A stretch of 64,000 bases of DNA. It comes from Blasia pusilla. Its lineage: Eukaryota > Marchantiophyta > Marchantiopsida > Blasiales. The DNA is taken from the NCBI GenBank assembly GCA_050084515.1, contig CM114271.1, forward strand, positions 59,334,001 to 59,398,000. Direction: 5' to 3'. Of the stretch, positions 21,051-31,002 are shown one piece after another; the first letter of the stretch is position 1; each line of letters opens with the position of its first letter. The notes under the pieces were generated by a model. It worked only from the letters and a program-made list of their open reading frames with translations, was not told the origin of the DNA and did not search any database. A program made the position numbers and the translations under genes.

Positions 21051-21930
21051 CCTACTTCTGATTCCCATATCTTGGGTTCATTTAAATATCATATGAATCA
21101 TATTAGTCATAAATCATTCAGTCATATAATGTAGCCAAACTCTAGTCATATCACACCATATGTAGTCATTTAAACTACTGATGTCAAACATGTACCAAGT
21201 CATACCAAAACAATATGCAATCATTTAAACTACTGATCCAAACATATACCAAATCATACTAAAACCATATACAGTCATTTAAAAGTCAAATATGTAGGTA
21301 CCTAGTCATATTCATCTATCATGCACTCATATTAATGAATCGTGGAGTCATTCAAACCTGTAATATAAAATATCAATCATATAGAAGTTAGATTATAGTC
21401 TTAAGAAAAAATGTATTAAAAAAAACATGGAGTCATTTAAAACAATCACATATTTAAGTTCCTAGTCATATTCACAAAGCATGGAGTCATACAAAGTAGT
21501 TAGACTTGAGTCATACACAAAGATCGTGTCATTTATTGAGTCGTATATAACCATTTAAAGTCATTTAGACAAAACAAAATGATCAATATGACTTAGTCAT
21601 ATTTGAAAGCTTAGTGAATGTGAAGAATTGAATGTGAAGTCATTTTTATGAAATTCTCCGAACAATATGACTACAGTTGACTCATACAATGTGACATGTG
21701 TCATGATTTAAGTAGTCGTATTGGACGACTTGCCACGTCATATGCTGATATGATTGTCATATTATATGACTTTAGTGACGTGTCAGTCATTTAAATGAAT
21801 GACTAGGTCTCTCATCCTAAAATGACTTGAGTCATGGTATGGTAGATGACTAGGCTTTTATGACTCCATGAGTCATCAATCATTTCCAATCATTTTAAGT
21901 CATATATGACTTGAGGGAGTCATATGAGCC
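21050..21930. repeat. Subterminal repeat zone of the CACTA element
   Basis: Roughly 25-30 copies of an AGTCAT motif, often AGTCATTTAAA or AGTCATATT, occur in both orientations. Near 21785-21920 they become inverted (ATGACTTGAGTCAT-like). Such short repeats are the usual TnpA-binding sites near the ends of CACTA elements. I found no clear CACTA terminus; the zone ends where retroelement A begins, so the right end appears truncated. Confidence 0.65.
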
Positions 21931-23530
21931 AATCATAAAACTATGGAATTGTTCTAGTAAATCCTCCATATCTCTAGCTGCTTCATATGATGTCGATGCC
22001 ACGGATCCGACATCGGGTAATCTCAATGCCATAGCGGAAATATGCTTCTGTAGTTGATGTATCTGAGCAGCGATCCCAGCCTCACGCCCGACATCTCCCT
22101 CGACGTGTCTAGGTGGTGGAACTCTACCTCCTCCAAGGGCAGTTCCACCACCCTGTCCAACAACTCCAGCTCCTTGACCTCCAACGAGATCACGTGGTGC
22201 ACGATCTCTAGGCCCACCCGGACCGGCTACTTGCTCCGGTGCCCTCTCTGGCCCTCGGTCCGGACGTAACTCAGGATGTAAACTGAAACACCTGGCGCGT
22301 GTATGATCATATCTCTGACAATAGTCACACTGATAACTTCCTGGTGCAACACCATCGCCTCCTCCATGCTGAGGCACACGTCCATGACCCTAACGAGTGT
22401 AATCGCGCTGATGATGGGCTCCACCATATGACCAACAAGTAATAGTAGGCGGCTGCTGTTGAGCCGCATATGAAGGCGCAGGGCTTTGTGGCACGATCTC
22501 CCGGTATCCTCCCTAAGCTCGTGGTGCCACAGTTGACCTATCTTGGAGTCTACGTTGCTGCACAGGTGGTGCAGAGAATCGCGATTGCTCTCGCCCAGAA
22601 CCCATGGTGGCTACGCTCTCCTCTGCCATGTTGCGCTCAATGTTTTCAGCGGTCCTAAAAACATCTCTCAACGTAGGGGAGGTGTTCATAAGAAGCACCC
22701 CCTCCCGTACCCGTCTCCGCAGGGTCCGATCCAGCATCGCGTACCATGACTGGATAGCTTGGGCCTCTGTCACCCCCTGAGTGACATTGATCAACCGACG
22801 CAAGCAAGTGTAAGCCTCACGCAAACTCTCACCCAGGCGCCTTTGGAAGTCGTGGATTCTCCGCAACTTCTCCGTCCGTACCCCTTGGTAGCTCGCCCTC
22901 AACTCAACAAAGAACTCAACCACGGGGTTGAACCTGGGACGAATCCGACTAGATAGTGCAACTGCTCCAGTGTGAATGACCCCTCCTAAAACATCACTAG
23001 TGGAAGAGGAAGTAGCCTCTCCTAACTCCTCCTCCTCATCTGGGAATGGCTCTGTCCATAACACATAGTGTGGGTCATAGCAGAGTCTCCACGCCTCAAT
23101 CTCACGTGCATATCTCTGAGAGAACTCATGGTAATCGTCCATGGGCGCCCCCTCTAAATGCTAGAATATACCGTTCCATGCTGTAAACGGGTTAAACTCT
23201 CTAGAGTTCTTGGCCCGTTGGGAGTCGCAGCAACTCTTAAACTCTGCTATGAAATCGTGCAACTCAATCGTACCTATTGCACTTGAAAATCTACGCGGTC
23301 CTCTACCCCGGTCGTCCATCTCGTACGCCCAACTGGTAGGACCACTCACAATATGTGGAGATGTGCTAAAAAACTCCTCTACACCCTCCCCCTTGTCTGA
23401 TGATGACACAGAAGGAGGTCGAGATGGTCCCTCACGTGGAGACCCTCGGAACCTCGCGCCACTACGCAATCCTCTAGAGCTACTCTCGGATTCACCACCT
23501 CGCCTCTCAAAGTCCCGAACGGACTCCGTA
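21895..23530 (-). pseudogene. gag of retroelement A (Ty3/gypsy type)
   Basis: Three adjacent minus-strand frames form one gag protein. 23469-23161 has an acidic/serine-rich N-terminus and the GTIELHDFIAEFKSC motif. 23142-22513 is the capsid-like retrotransposon gag core (RPRFNPVVEFFVELRASYQG, then RRLGESLREAYTCLRRLI). 22377-21895 has a CX2CX4HX4C zinc knuckle (CDYCQRYDHTRARC) and a C-terminal coiled segment. Two stops separate the blocks, at about 23160 and 22510. No protease or polymerase follows: the element stops at the CACTA repeat zone. Related gag sequences are at 25.6-26.95 kb and 30.37-30.59 kb. Confidence 0.8.
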
Positions 23531-24985
23531 ATGACCCTCGTGCCCCTCTCACCCGATCACTCTCGCCTTGCGAGTAATCCCTCAATCACTCATCCCAAAC
23601 ATGCGGCACTTGATCTACACTCTCCCTTTCGGAGACGTGTAACGTGCGGCAACAAGCGGCAAGGTGCGGCAAATCGACCAGGCGACAACCTATCCTCAAC
23701 TCCGGACATCCCACACAAGTCTATGTTCCCTAAACCACATACATAAATAATGCTCTCAGCATCCACACACCTAATATCCCCAAATAAACTACCCAAATCC
23801 CATAATCCCTCACATGTGCAGGGTAAAAGAACCATAATGGGTAACCTGAACACATGTCGATGTCGCTCCTCAGCAACTACAAATTTTGACCCCAACTCGG
23901 TCGTGGAGACAACTCCTCCAATCAGCAAGTCATACTCCTTCCGTATTGATGCTGCTCAAAACTCCTCGATAGATAGTGCGGTTCTAGCGGAACGGTGCGG
24001 CATTGCAGGCGGCACGGAACGGTTACGAACGGCACGGCCCTCGATGGTGGGATGCGGCACTGGGCGGCATACCCTCCTCAATCAACAATAAACCCACACT
24101 CTGCTCCATAATGACGGTGCGGCTGTGTGATCGAGATGGTGCAGTGCGGCCATGAGCGGCACGGCGCGGCAATCGGCGGCGTGTTGCGGCTACGGGCGTC
24201 ACGGCATGGTACTCGATCGTCATCGAGAGGTTACCAATGAAAACATAGCAGCATGAAATAAAAACTCAAATACCATAACCAGAGGTCATCTGCCATCACA
24301 GATTGATGATGAAACTACGATGACGGTGGCGGCCTAAACAAAGTACGTGGTGGCGACGCAAGTCAGAGAATCAACGAAGGTCGTGGAAGACCCTCCACTC
24401 TGTAACGGCAGAAATGGTAACCAATGGGTGGACAACGGACGGTGGACCATTAACGGGATGGTTGACCATTGATGGTGACGGTTGACCGGTAATGGTGATG
24501 GTTGAACATTGATGGCAGACCATTGAAGGTGACTATGACGGCGACGGCCGCCGTCGGCGTGGCGCTGGTTTAGGGTTTGAACAATTTAACCCTAAAAATT
24601 ACCTAGCAATGGCAGTTTGCAAGATTGACCATAACTTTTTGCTCACAACTCCAAATTGCGCATTATTTAATGCACAACGTGCACAGCTTCACAACCTACG
24701 ATAAAAAATATTTAGAACTGGACATTCCAGTAAAAATTTAAGGGGACTGTCGTATAGCCCAATGTCTCTTTCTCCTACACAAAATTCGGCAACGCTTCTG
24801 CGCTGATTTCTCCCAACAAAAATGTAAAACCTATAAAAATACAAGTTAGCAAGCTACATGGTGCTTCTGAGAGCGTCAACATGGGGCAACCTGCCCCCAT
24901 AATCAATCCCTATCGGAAATTGGGCAGCACTTCCGCGCGCCACTCTTCCACACGAAAAATCGGCAAATGCAAAGAACAATCAAAG
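23531..24985 (-). other. Long leader of retroelement A
   Basis: About 1.4 kb lies between the LTR-like sequence and gag. It includes GC-rich GTGCGGC-type runs (23990-24190) and imperfect repeats around ATTGATGGTGACGGTTGACC (24400-24540). The counterpart in copy B is 28.8-30.37 kb. I see no recognisable domain. The frame at 23928-23590 is partly shared with copy B but has no family I know. Confidence 0.5.
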
Positions 24986-25615
24986 CAGCCCTTGCTCTGG
25001 TGAGCACTCCCATGAGCCGCTGAATGGGGAACACAGTCCCCAACCTGCAAAAACAACGAGTGACCAGCGAACTCCCCCATGAAGCTCTCTCAGTCTCTCA
25101 TTCTCTCATTCTCTCTTTGTACAGTAAGATCCAATCTCTCTCTACACCATCTCACACCATAACTCTCAAAGGTGTGCACTCTCTCTCATGTCAAACCAAA
25201 CCCACTCTCCTAATGAGAGGCTTGGGTTACACTCATAAGGCAAGGGACCATAGCACCGCCGCCTTATGCCAAAAAGTTCAACAAAGAGAGAATGAGCTCT
25301 AAAGCTCTCTCTCCTTGAGGTATACCCCTCCCCTCTCCCAACCTCTCCCCATGGTAACCTATTATCCCAAGTCATCTCCTTGGCTCTTGACCTCATGTAG
25401 GAGGTCAAGGGCCACTTACCAAAAATATAAACTTTATCATATACTCAAAATGGAACTTACCTAAAATAGTAAGTTCCTCAATATGGCTCCAAATGAGCCG
25501 AAACGAAGGGGAAACCTGCTCTCTCAAGTTTCCCGGGACCTCAAGAGGTCATCCTCGACCTCCTAGGCGTGTCCTCCACTACTTGTGAAGACACTCTGCT
25601 AGATCCCACCACACA
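24986..25615 (-). repeat. LTR-like sequence of retroelement A
   Basis: On the minus strand this aligns with 28196-28830 and, for its first 500 bp, with 44268-44778. Shared landmarks are GATCTAG near the start, GCAGGTTTCCCCTTCG, repeated AGAGAGAGCT and GAGTGTAACCCAAGCCTCTC, and TTGGATCTTACT near the end. The first bases differ from the TGTCACGTC start of the other copies, so the outer edge at about 25615 has been altered or truncated where it meets element C. Confidence 0.6.
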
Positions 25616-25619
25616 CACG

Positions 25620-26960
25620 TAGAAGACCACATAGGTTTTCAAGAGCCGTAGGGACCATCGAGTTGCACAAACTAATTGCGGAGTTTCCAAGTTGGTACAA
25701 AGCCTAGAGGGCCAGGAATCCTTGGGAGTTCACCCCTGTTACAAGATGGAATGACATGTTTCAACACTTGGAGGGACTGCTTATGGATGACTATCATGAG
25801 TTTTTTTGCCAATTTTTAGGTGTAGATCGAGGCTTGAAGAATTTATTGCGTGTTATGGATAGAACCATTTGCAAATGATGAGGAGGATATGGGAGAGATT
25901 ACCTCCTCCACTACTAGTGAGGCCCAAGGAGGGATGACTCACTCAAGAGTAGTTGCATCATCCATTCGAGGTCATCCAAGGTTCAACCTTGTGGTTGAGT
26001 TGTTCACCGAGCTAAAGAGGAACTACCATGAAGTACAAACCGAGAAGTTGAAGAGCATCCAGGACCGGAGAAAGTTTGCAAAAGGTGTTCACATGCTTGC
26101 GTTGATTGATTAGCATCATTCAAGGATGATTTAGGCCCAAGTTGTCCAAGCATGGTATGTATGGAGAGTGATTTGGGTAGAAGGGTGAGGGATGTGATTT
26201 TGCTTAATCACACCTTATCTACTTTGAGAGATTTTTTTTTTTAGTTGGATGAGTCTTTTGTGCGGAATATGGTAGAGGAGAGCATAAGGGCCTTGAGTTG
26301 CGCAAGAGATGTGTCACGGAAAGTTACCACTCCACACGTGCAACAACGTCCAGCTAGAGAGCGGAGTGCACCACCTCAAGTGTCAAGAAGTCAGTGAGAT
26401 TCCATGCGGCCAAGGCCTATGCCATCGTATGCGGATCAAAAACATCTAGGAGTGACTTGTTGGGTATGTGGTGGGGCCCACCATCAACAGGATTGCAAGT
26501 GCCAAGGGAGTGGACATGCGTTTTCAACCCCTAGACTATATCGACCTCCACTAGGAACCTTACATTCTGACTACTTTCAACAATATGGTCATACATGTGA
26601 GGGATACTTTGCCTTGCATCCCGAGTTACAACTTCACGCCTCTCATGTTGGTCAAGCAGATAGGAAACTTGAGAGGTTGCAAGAGAGAGGTGGGGACCTG
26701 GTGAACAAGAGGGTGTGGAGCAAGAGGACCAGCCACTGGTCTTCTTGGAGGAGGAGGTGGTGGACATGCTCGTGGAAGTGGGCAAGGCCCACAACCTAGA
26801 CAAGTTAAGGGAGGTCCCACTTGTGGGGCTAGCATGGTTGCTCAGATTGAGCAACTTCAGCAATAGATTGTAGCAATGGCATTGATGTTACCAAGTGCCA
26901 AATAAATGGCATCAACCTCTTATGGAGTAGGTAGGGATGTAGAGGATCTTGAGTGGATGT
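25620..26960 (+). pseudogene. gag of retroelement C (diverged relative of A)
   Basis: The plus-strand frames match gag A in the same order: GTIELHKLIAEFP-like at 25655, MDDYHEF at 25785, then GHPRFNLVVELFTELKRNYH (25970-26040), an interrupted region, and the zinc-knuckle area (26560-26640, YFQQYGHTCEGYFALHPEL), in which the first cysteines are lost. Many stops and frameshifts are present, so this copy is older than A. Its 5' end is fused head-to-head with the LTR-like sequence of A at about 25615. Confidence 0.7.
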
Positions 26961-26989
26961 GATGGGCTATACAGATAAACCATCATGGT

Positions 26990-27280
26990 TACACATGGAG
27001 CAGCAAGCTTTTGCCTGTTTGTGTAGAAACTAGGGTGCTATCGTCTGGATTCCCTCATAGCATAGGGTGGATATGGCTGATTATTCCGATGTAGATTTAG
27101 GAGTGGAGTTTTAGGCCAGGTGAGCCTTTTTTACTTTAATTTACTCCGGTGTATAAGCGTGAGTGTGTTTGTTCATGGATGGATCGACCCATGTGTTGGG
27201 AAGATCGATGTTGTGCGTTCTGTACATGTGACCAACGATGTGGATTGTGTAGCGATGTGTATCCACACAAAAACGTAGAG
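26990..27280 (+). repeat. LTR 3' part related to 3640-3896
   Basis: The sequence from about 27030 (GTGCTATCGTCTGGATTCC) to 27272 (ending CCACACA) aligns with 3640-3896 of the LTR-like region of the integrase-PHD element, including the GGATCGACCCATGTGTTGGG stretch and the GTAGCGATGTGTAT run. The 5' part of that LTR is absent here. Confidence 0.6.
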
Positions 27281-27329
27281 GCGGGAAATAGAGAGGTTCA
27301 TAGACCAGTTCAAGTTGAGTCAAAGGAGC

Positions 27330-27990
27330 CCAAGGTAGTAGGGAGTACTTATATTGACACCCTTGGATACCACACCAATTGTATGGTGATTCTTGGAGGA
27401 GGGTGTGCAGATGGTGGATCTCTTTGGAGGGATTAGCACTGGTTTGGTAGTAGTGTTGCAAGCAAGTATTTGTTGCATAAGTACTTGTATGTTAATTGTG
27501 ATGAGCTTGAAAAACAAGTCTCCCTTGAACATGTTGCTCAGTTGAGGCAACAACTTCCCAATCTTTTGATTGCTTTAGTAGTGGAGAGTTACCAGATCTA
27601 GAGTTCCTCACCAAAGGACATCTTATTGTTGGAGGCACAAGATCTTGACCGGAGGGGTGCAATCCATTTCATAATTGCAAGTTGGCCTTGCTAGGATCAA
27701 TCGAATGCTAGACGTGGGGTCATCTTGGGAGACCCTAGGTCCATGTTGTGTTGGGAGATTGTCCAGATCTCGCGTCATTTATAGTATCATCAGTCTCAGT
27801 CTCCACTCTACGTTCTCGAGAATCTGTCATTTTTGGGCAACTCTTGATCACAATCACAAATGGACAAGAGTTCTATGCACAGACTGGACCAAAAATTTGA
27901 TTGGATGGGGCATGTGTTGGATCACATGCGCATCGCCTGGCATTGGCTTTGGTGGGAAAATATCATGTCACATGAGGTTTTGAGGAGGGC
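27330..27990 (+). pseudogene. C5-cytosine DNA methyltransferase-like remnant
   Basis: The pieces lie in shifting frames but in the right order. Motif I is VDLFGGISTGLVVVLQ (about 27414-27460), like the AdoMet-binding DLFxGxG of C5 methyltransferases. Motif IV is IIASWPC followed by a stop and DQSNA (about 27680), where the catalytic PCQ is expected; then GDPRSML and WEIVQI. Motif VI is YVLENLSFLG (about 27815-27840), the ENV-type glutamate. A GSHAHRLA stretch at about 27925 resembles the Q/H-x-R-x-R motif VIII area. Several stops and frameshifts make it a pseudogene. It lies directly downstream of an LTR 3' end, so it was probably carried by a retroelement. Which C5 subfamily it belongs to is unclear. 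Confidence 0.6.
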
Positions 27991-28195
27991 TTATGCTAGT
28001 GTGAAGTGACCCTCTTTTTTGTCGATTCAATCTTGGATCCTAGGCGTTGATGGTAGGCAATGAGGCATGATGATTGACTCTTATTGTTTGTGGTGAATTG
28101 AGTGGGCATGTTAAGGGCAAAAATTCCCACACTAGGAACTATGAGAAGGTTTTTTGCCTTTTACGCTTATAACCAAGCATAGTAGTTAGTGGAGC
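27991..28195. other. Non-coding stretch between the methyltransferase remnant and LTR B
   Basis: I see no gene here. The sequence ends directly before TGTCACGTCC, the start of LTR-like sequence B. Confidence 0.4.
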
Positions 28196-28830
28196 TGTCA
28201 CGTCCTTTAGGATATATCAATGAGATCTAGTAGAGCGTCTTCAAGAGTAGTGGAGGACACGCCTAGGAGGTCAAGGATGATCTTTTGAAGGCCCGGGAAA
28301 CCTGAGAGAGCAGGTTTCCCCTTCTTTTTGGCTCATTTGGAGCCATATTGAGGAACTTACTATCTTAGGTAAGTACCATTTTGAATATATGGTCGACTTT
28401 ATATTTTTGGTAAGTGTCCCTTGACCTCCTACATCAGATCAAGAGCCAAGGAGGTGACTTGGGAGAATAGGTTACCATGGAGAGAGCTTGGGAGAGGGGA
28501 GGGATATATATCCCAAGGAGAGAGAGCTTGAGAGCTCATTCTCTCTTTGTTGAACCTCTTGGCATGAGGCGGTGGAGCTATGGTCCCTTACCTTGTGAGT
28601 GTAACCCAAGCCTCTCATTAGGAGAGTGGGTTTAGTTTGACATGATAGAGAGTGCACACCTTTGAGAGCTATGGTGTGAGATTGTGTAGAGAGAGATTGG
28701 ATCTTACTTTACAAAGAGAGAATAGATCTTACTTTACAAAGAGAGAATCGAGAGCTACAATGCAGGAGCTTGCTAGAGTTTTGCTGTGTTTGCAGGTTAG
28801 GGACCGTGTTCCCTGCTTCATGACTCATGG
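28196..28830 (+). repeat. LTR-like sequence of retroelement B
   Basis: It starts TGTCACGTCCTTTAGG and shares its first ~540 bp with 44268-44778 and, inverted, with element A. It includes a duplicated AGATCTTACTTTACAAAGAGAG unit at about 28690-28745. Its exact 3' end is not clear. Confidence 0.6.
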
Positions 28831-30370
28831 GAGTGCTCACGGGACCAAGAGTCATTCAATTTGCTGTTTTCCTTTACCATTTTTTCGTACGGGGAGTTGT
28901 GTGCAGAAGCGCTGCCCAAATGTTGGTATAATTTGAGTGTGTGGGCGGATTACCCACGCCGGTGCTCTCGGGAGCACCATGCAGCTTTTTGATTTGTCTT
29001 TTCACAAGTTTTACATTTTCGTTGGGAGAAATCAGTGCGGAAGCGTTGCCGAATGTTGGGTAGAAGAAAGAGACATTGGGCTTTACAACAATCCCCGTTA
29101 GTTTTTACTGGAATGTCCAATTCCAAATATTTTTTGATTCTAGCGTAGATTGTGAAGCTTTGCACGCTGTGCAAGAAACACTGCGCAATTTGGAGTTGCG
29201 AGCAAAAAGTTATGGTCAATCTTGCAAAATTGCCATTGCCAGGCGATTTTTAGGGTAAAATTGTGCAAACCCTAAACCAACTGCCACACCGCCGGCGGCC
29301 GTTGCCGTCATAGTCACCGTAGACGATCAACCATCACCAACGAAGGTCAACCGTCACCGTCACCATTCGGCCATCACCATCAACGGTCAACCGTCATATT
29401 CAATGGTCCACCGTCCATTGTACACCCTTGGTTGCCATTGCCGCCGTTACGGAGTGGAGGGTCTTCCACAACGTTCGTTGATTCTCGAACTTGCGTCACC
29501 ATAACGTACTTTTTCTTGGCTGCCACCGTCATCAACCCGTGATGGCATATGACCTCTTCTTATAGTGTTAGAGTTTTGATTTCATGCTGCTATGTTGTGA
29601 TTGGTAGCCGCTCAACAACGATCGGGTACCGTGCCTTGACACTTGTAGCCGCAACGCGCCACTGATTGCCGCGCCTTGCCGCATGTGGCCGCACCGCACC
29701 ATCTCAATCGCAGAGCCACTCCGGCATTGTGGGTTTATTATTGATTGAGGAGGGTATGCCGCCCAGTTCCGCATCCCATCATCAAGGGCCGTGCCGTTCG
29801 TAGCCGTTCCGTGCCGCCTGCAACGTCGCACTGTTCCGCTGGAACCGCACCGTCTATCGGGGAGTTTTGAGCAACGTCAATACAGGAGGAGTATGACTTG
29901 CTGATTTGAGGAGTTGTCTCCACGATCGAGTTGGGGTCGAGATTTGCTGTTGCTGAGGAGCGACATCGACATGTGTTCAAGTTACTCATTCTGGTCCTTT
30001 ACCCTACACGTGTGACGGATTCTGAGATTTGGGTAGTTTATTTGGGGATATTGGGTATGTGGATGCTGAGAGCATCATTTATGTATGTGGTTTAGGGGAC
30101 ATAGACTTGTGTGGGATGTTCGGAGTTGAGGATAGGTTGTCGATGAGATGATAGCCAGATCGATTTGCCTCACCACGTCGCTTATTGCCGCACGTTACAT
30201 GTCTCGGGGAGGGAGAGTGTAGATCGAGTGCCACATGTTTGGGATGAGTGATTAAGGGATTACTTGCGAGGCAAGAGTGATCGGGTGAGAAGGGCACGAG
30301 GGTCATCACGGCCTCCGTTCGGGACTTTGGGAGGCGAGGTGGTGAACCCGAGAGTAGCTCTAGAGGTTTT
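28831..30370 (+). other. Long leader of retroelement B
   Basis: This aligns with the leader of A in reverse orientation, for example GGGAGAAATCAGTGCGGAAG at 29020-29040 and the GCCGCACC-rich zone at 29630-29870. I recognise no protein domain. Confidence 0.5.
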
Positions 30371-30589
30371 ATGCGGAGTGGCGTGAGGTTCCGAGGGTCT
30401 TCACTTCAGGGACCACCTCGATCTCCTTCTGTGTCCTCGTCAGACAAGGGGGAGGGTGTAGAGGAGTTTGTGAGCACATTGCCACACATTGTGAGTGGTC
30501 CTACCAATTGGGCGTATGAGATGGACGACCGGGGTAGAGGACCGCGTAGGTTTTCAGGTGCAGTAGGTACGATTGAGTTGCAAGATTTC
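30371..30589 (+). pseudogene. gag of retroelement B, cut by MULE-2
   Basis: The frame begins MRSGVRFRGSS and matches gag A closely for about 70 residues (SVSSSDKGEGVEEF, PTNWAYEMDDRGRGPRRFSG, then GTIELQDF). It is interrupted at 30590 by the end of MULE-2, so the rest of the gag is missing here. Confidence 0.85.
30581..30589. repeat. Presumed target-site copy next to MULE-2
   Basis: The nine bases before the element end are CAAGATTTC, which belong to the gag gene. The partner copy should lie at the far end of MULE-2, but that end is missing, so the duplication cannot be confirmed. Confidence 0.4.
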
Positions 30590-31002
30590 GAGGTGCGGTA
30601 AGAGGAGAGGAAGAGAGGAAGAGAGGAAGAGAGGAAGAGAGGAAGAGAGGAAACTACCTTCAACCGAAATAGATACTTTTTTTTGAAGAGAGTTTCCGTT
30701 GGGTTGAAGAGAGGAAACTTTTTGTGTGAATTTTTTTGCACTTTTTTGTTCATTTATTAAGCAGTCCCACAATTTTTTTTTCCTCTTCCATATTTTGGCA
30801 ACCCCTTTGAGTCCGACGAGTTGCAAATTGCATAAAATTTAGAAAACTGAAAAATCAGTGGAATCATAAGTGTGGAACCAATCACTTTTTCCATCCAAGG
30901 TCTGGAAAAAATCTATCATTTGCCCCGGGCTGAATAGAGTTCAAGCTCAAAGTGAAGGTTCAGGAAAAATAAAAGTACAATCTAAAACCTCATTTTGCAT
31001 CC
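30590..31002. other. Terminal inverted repeat and subterminal zone of MULE-2
   Basis: A terminal GAGGTGCGG is followed by GGAAGAGA tandem purine repeats (30602-30652), an A/T-rich segment, and one palindrome unit at 30798-30825. This is the counterpart of 17776-18187 in MULE-1. Confidence 0.75.

Noticed and set aside
22023-22269. Alternative frames inside gag A
   Set aside because: They overlap the better-supported zinc-knuckle frame and have no domain.
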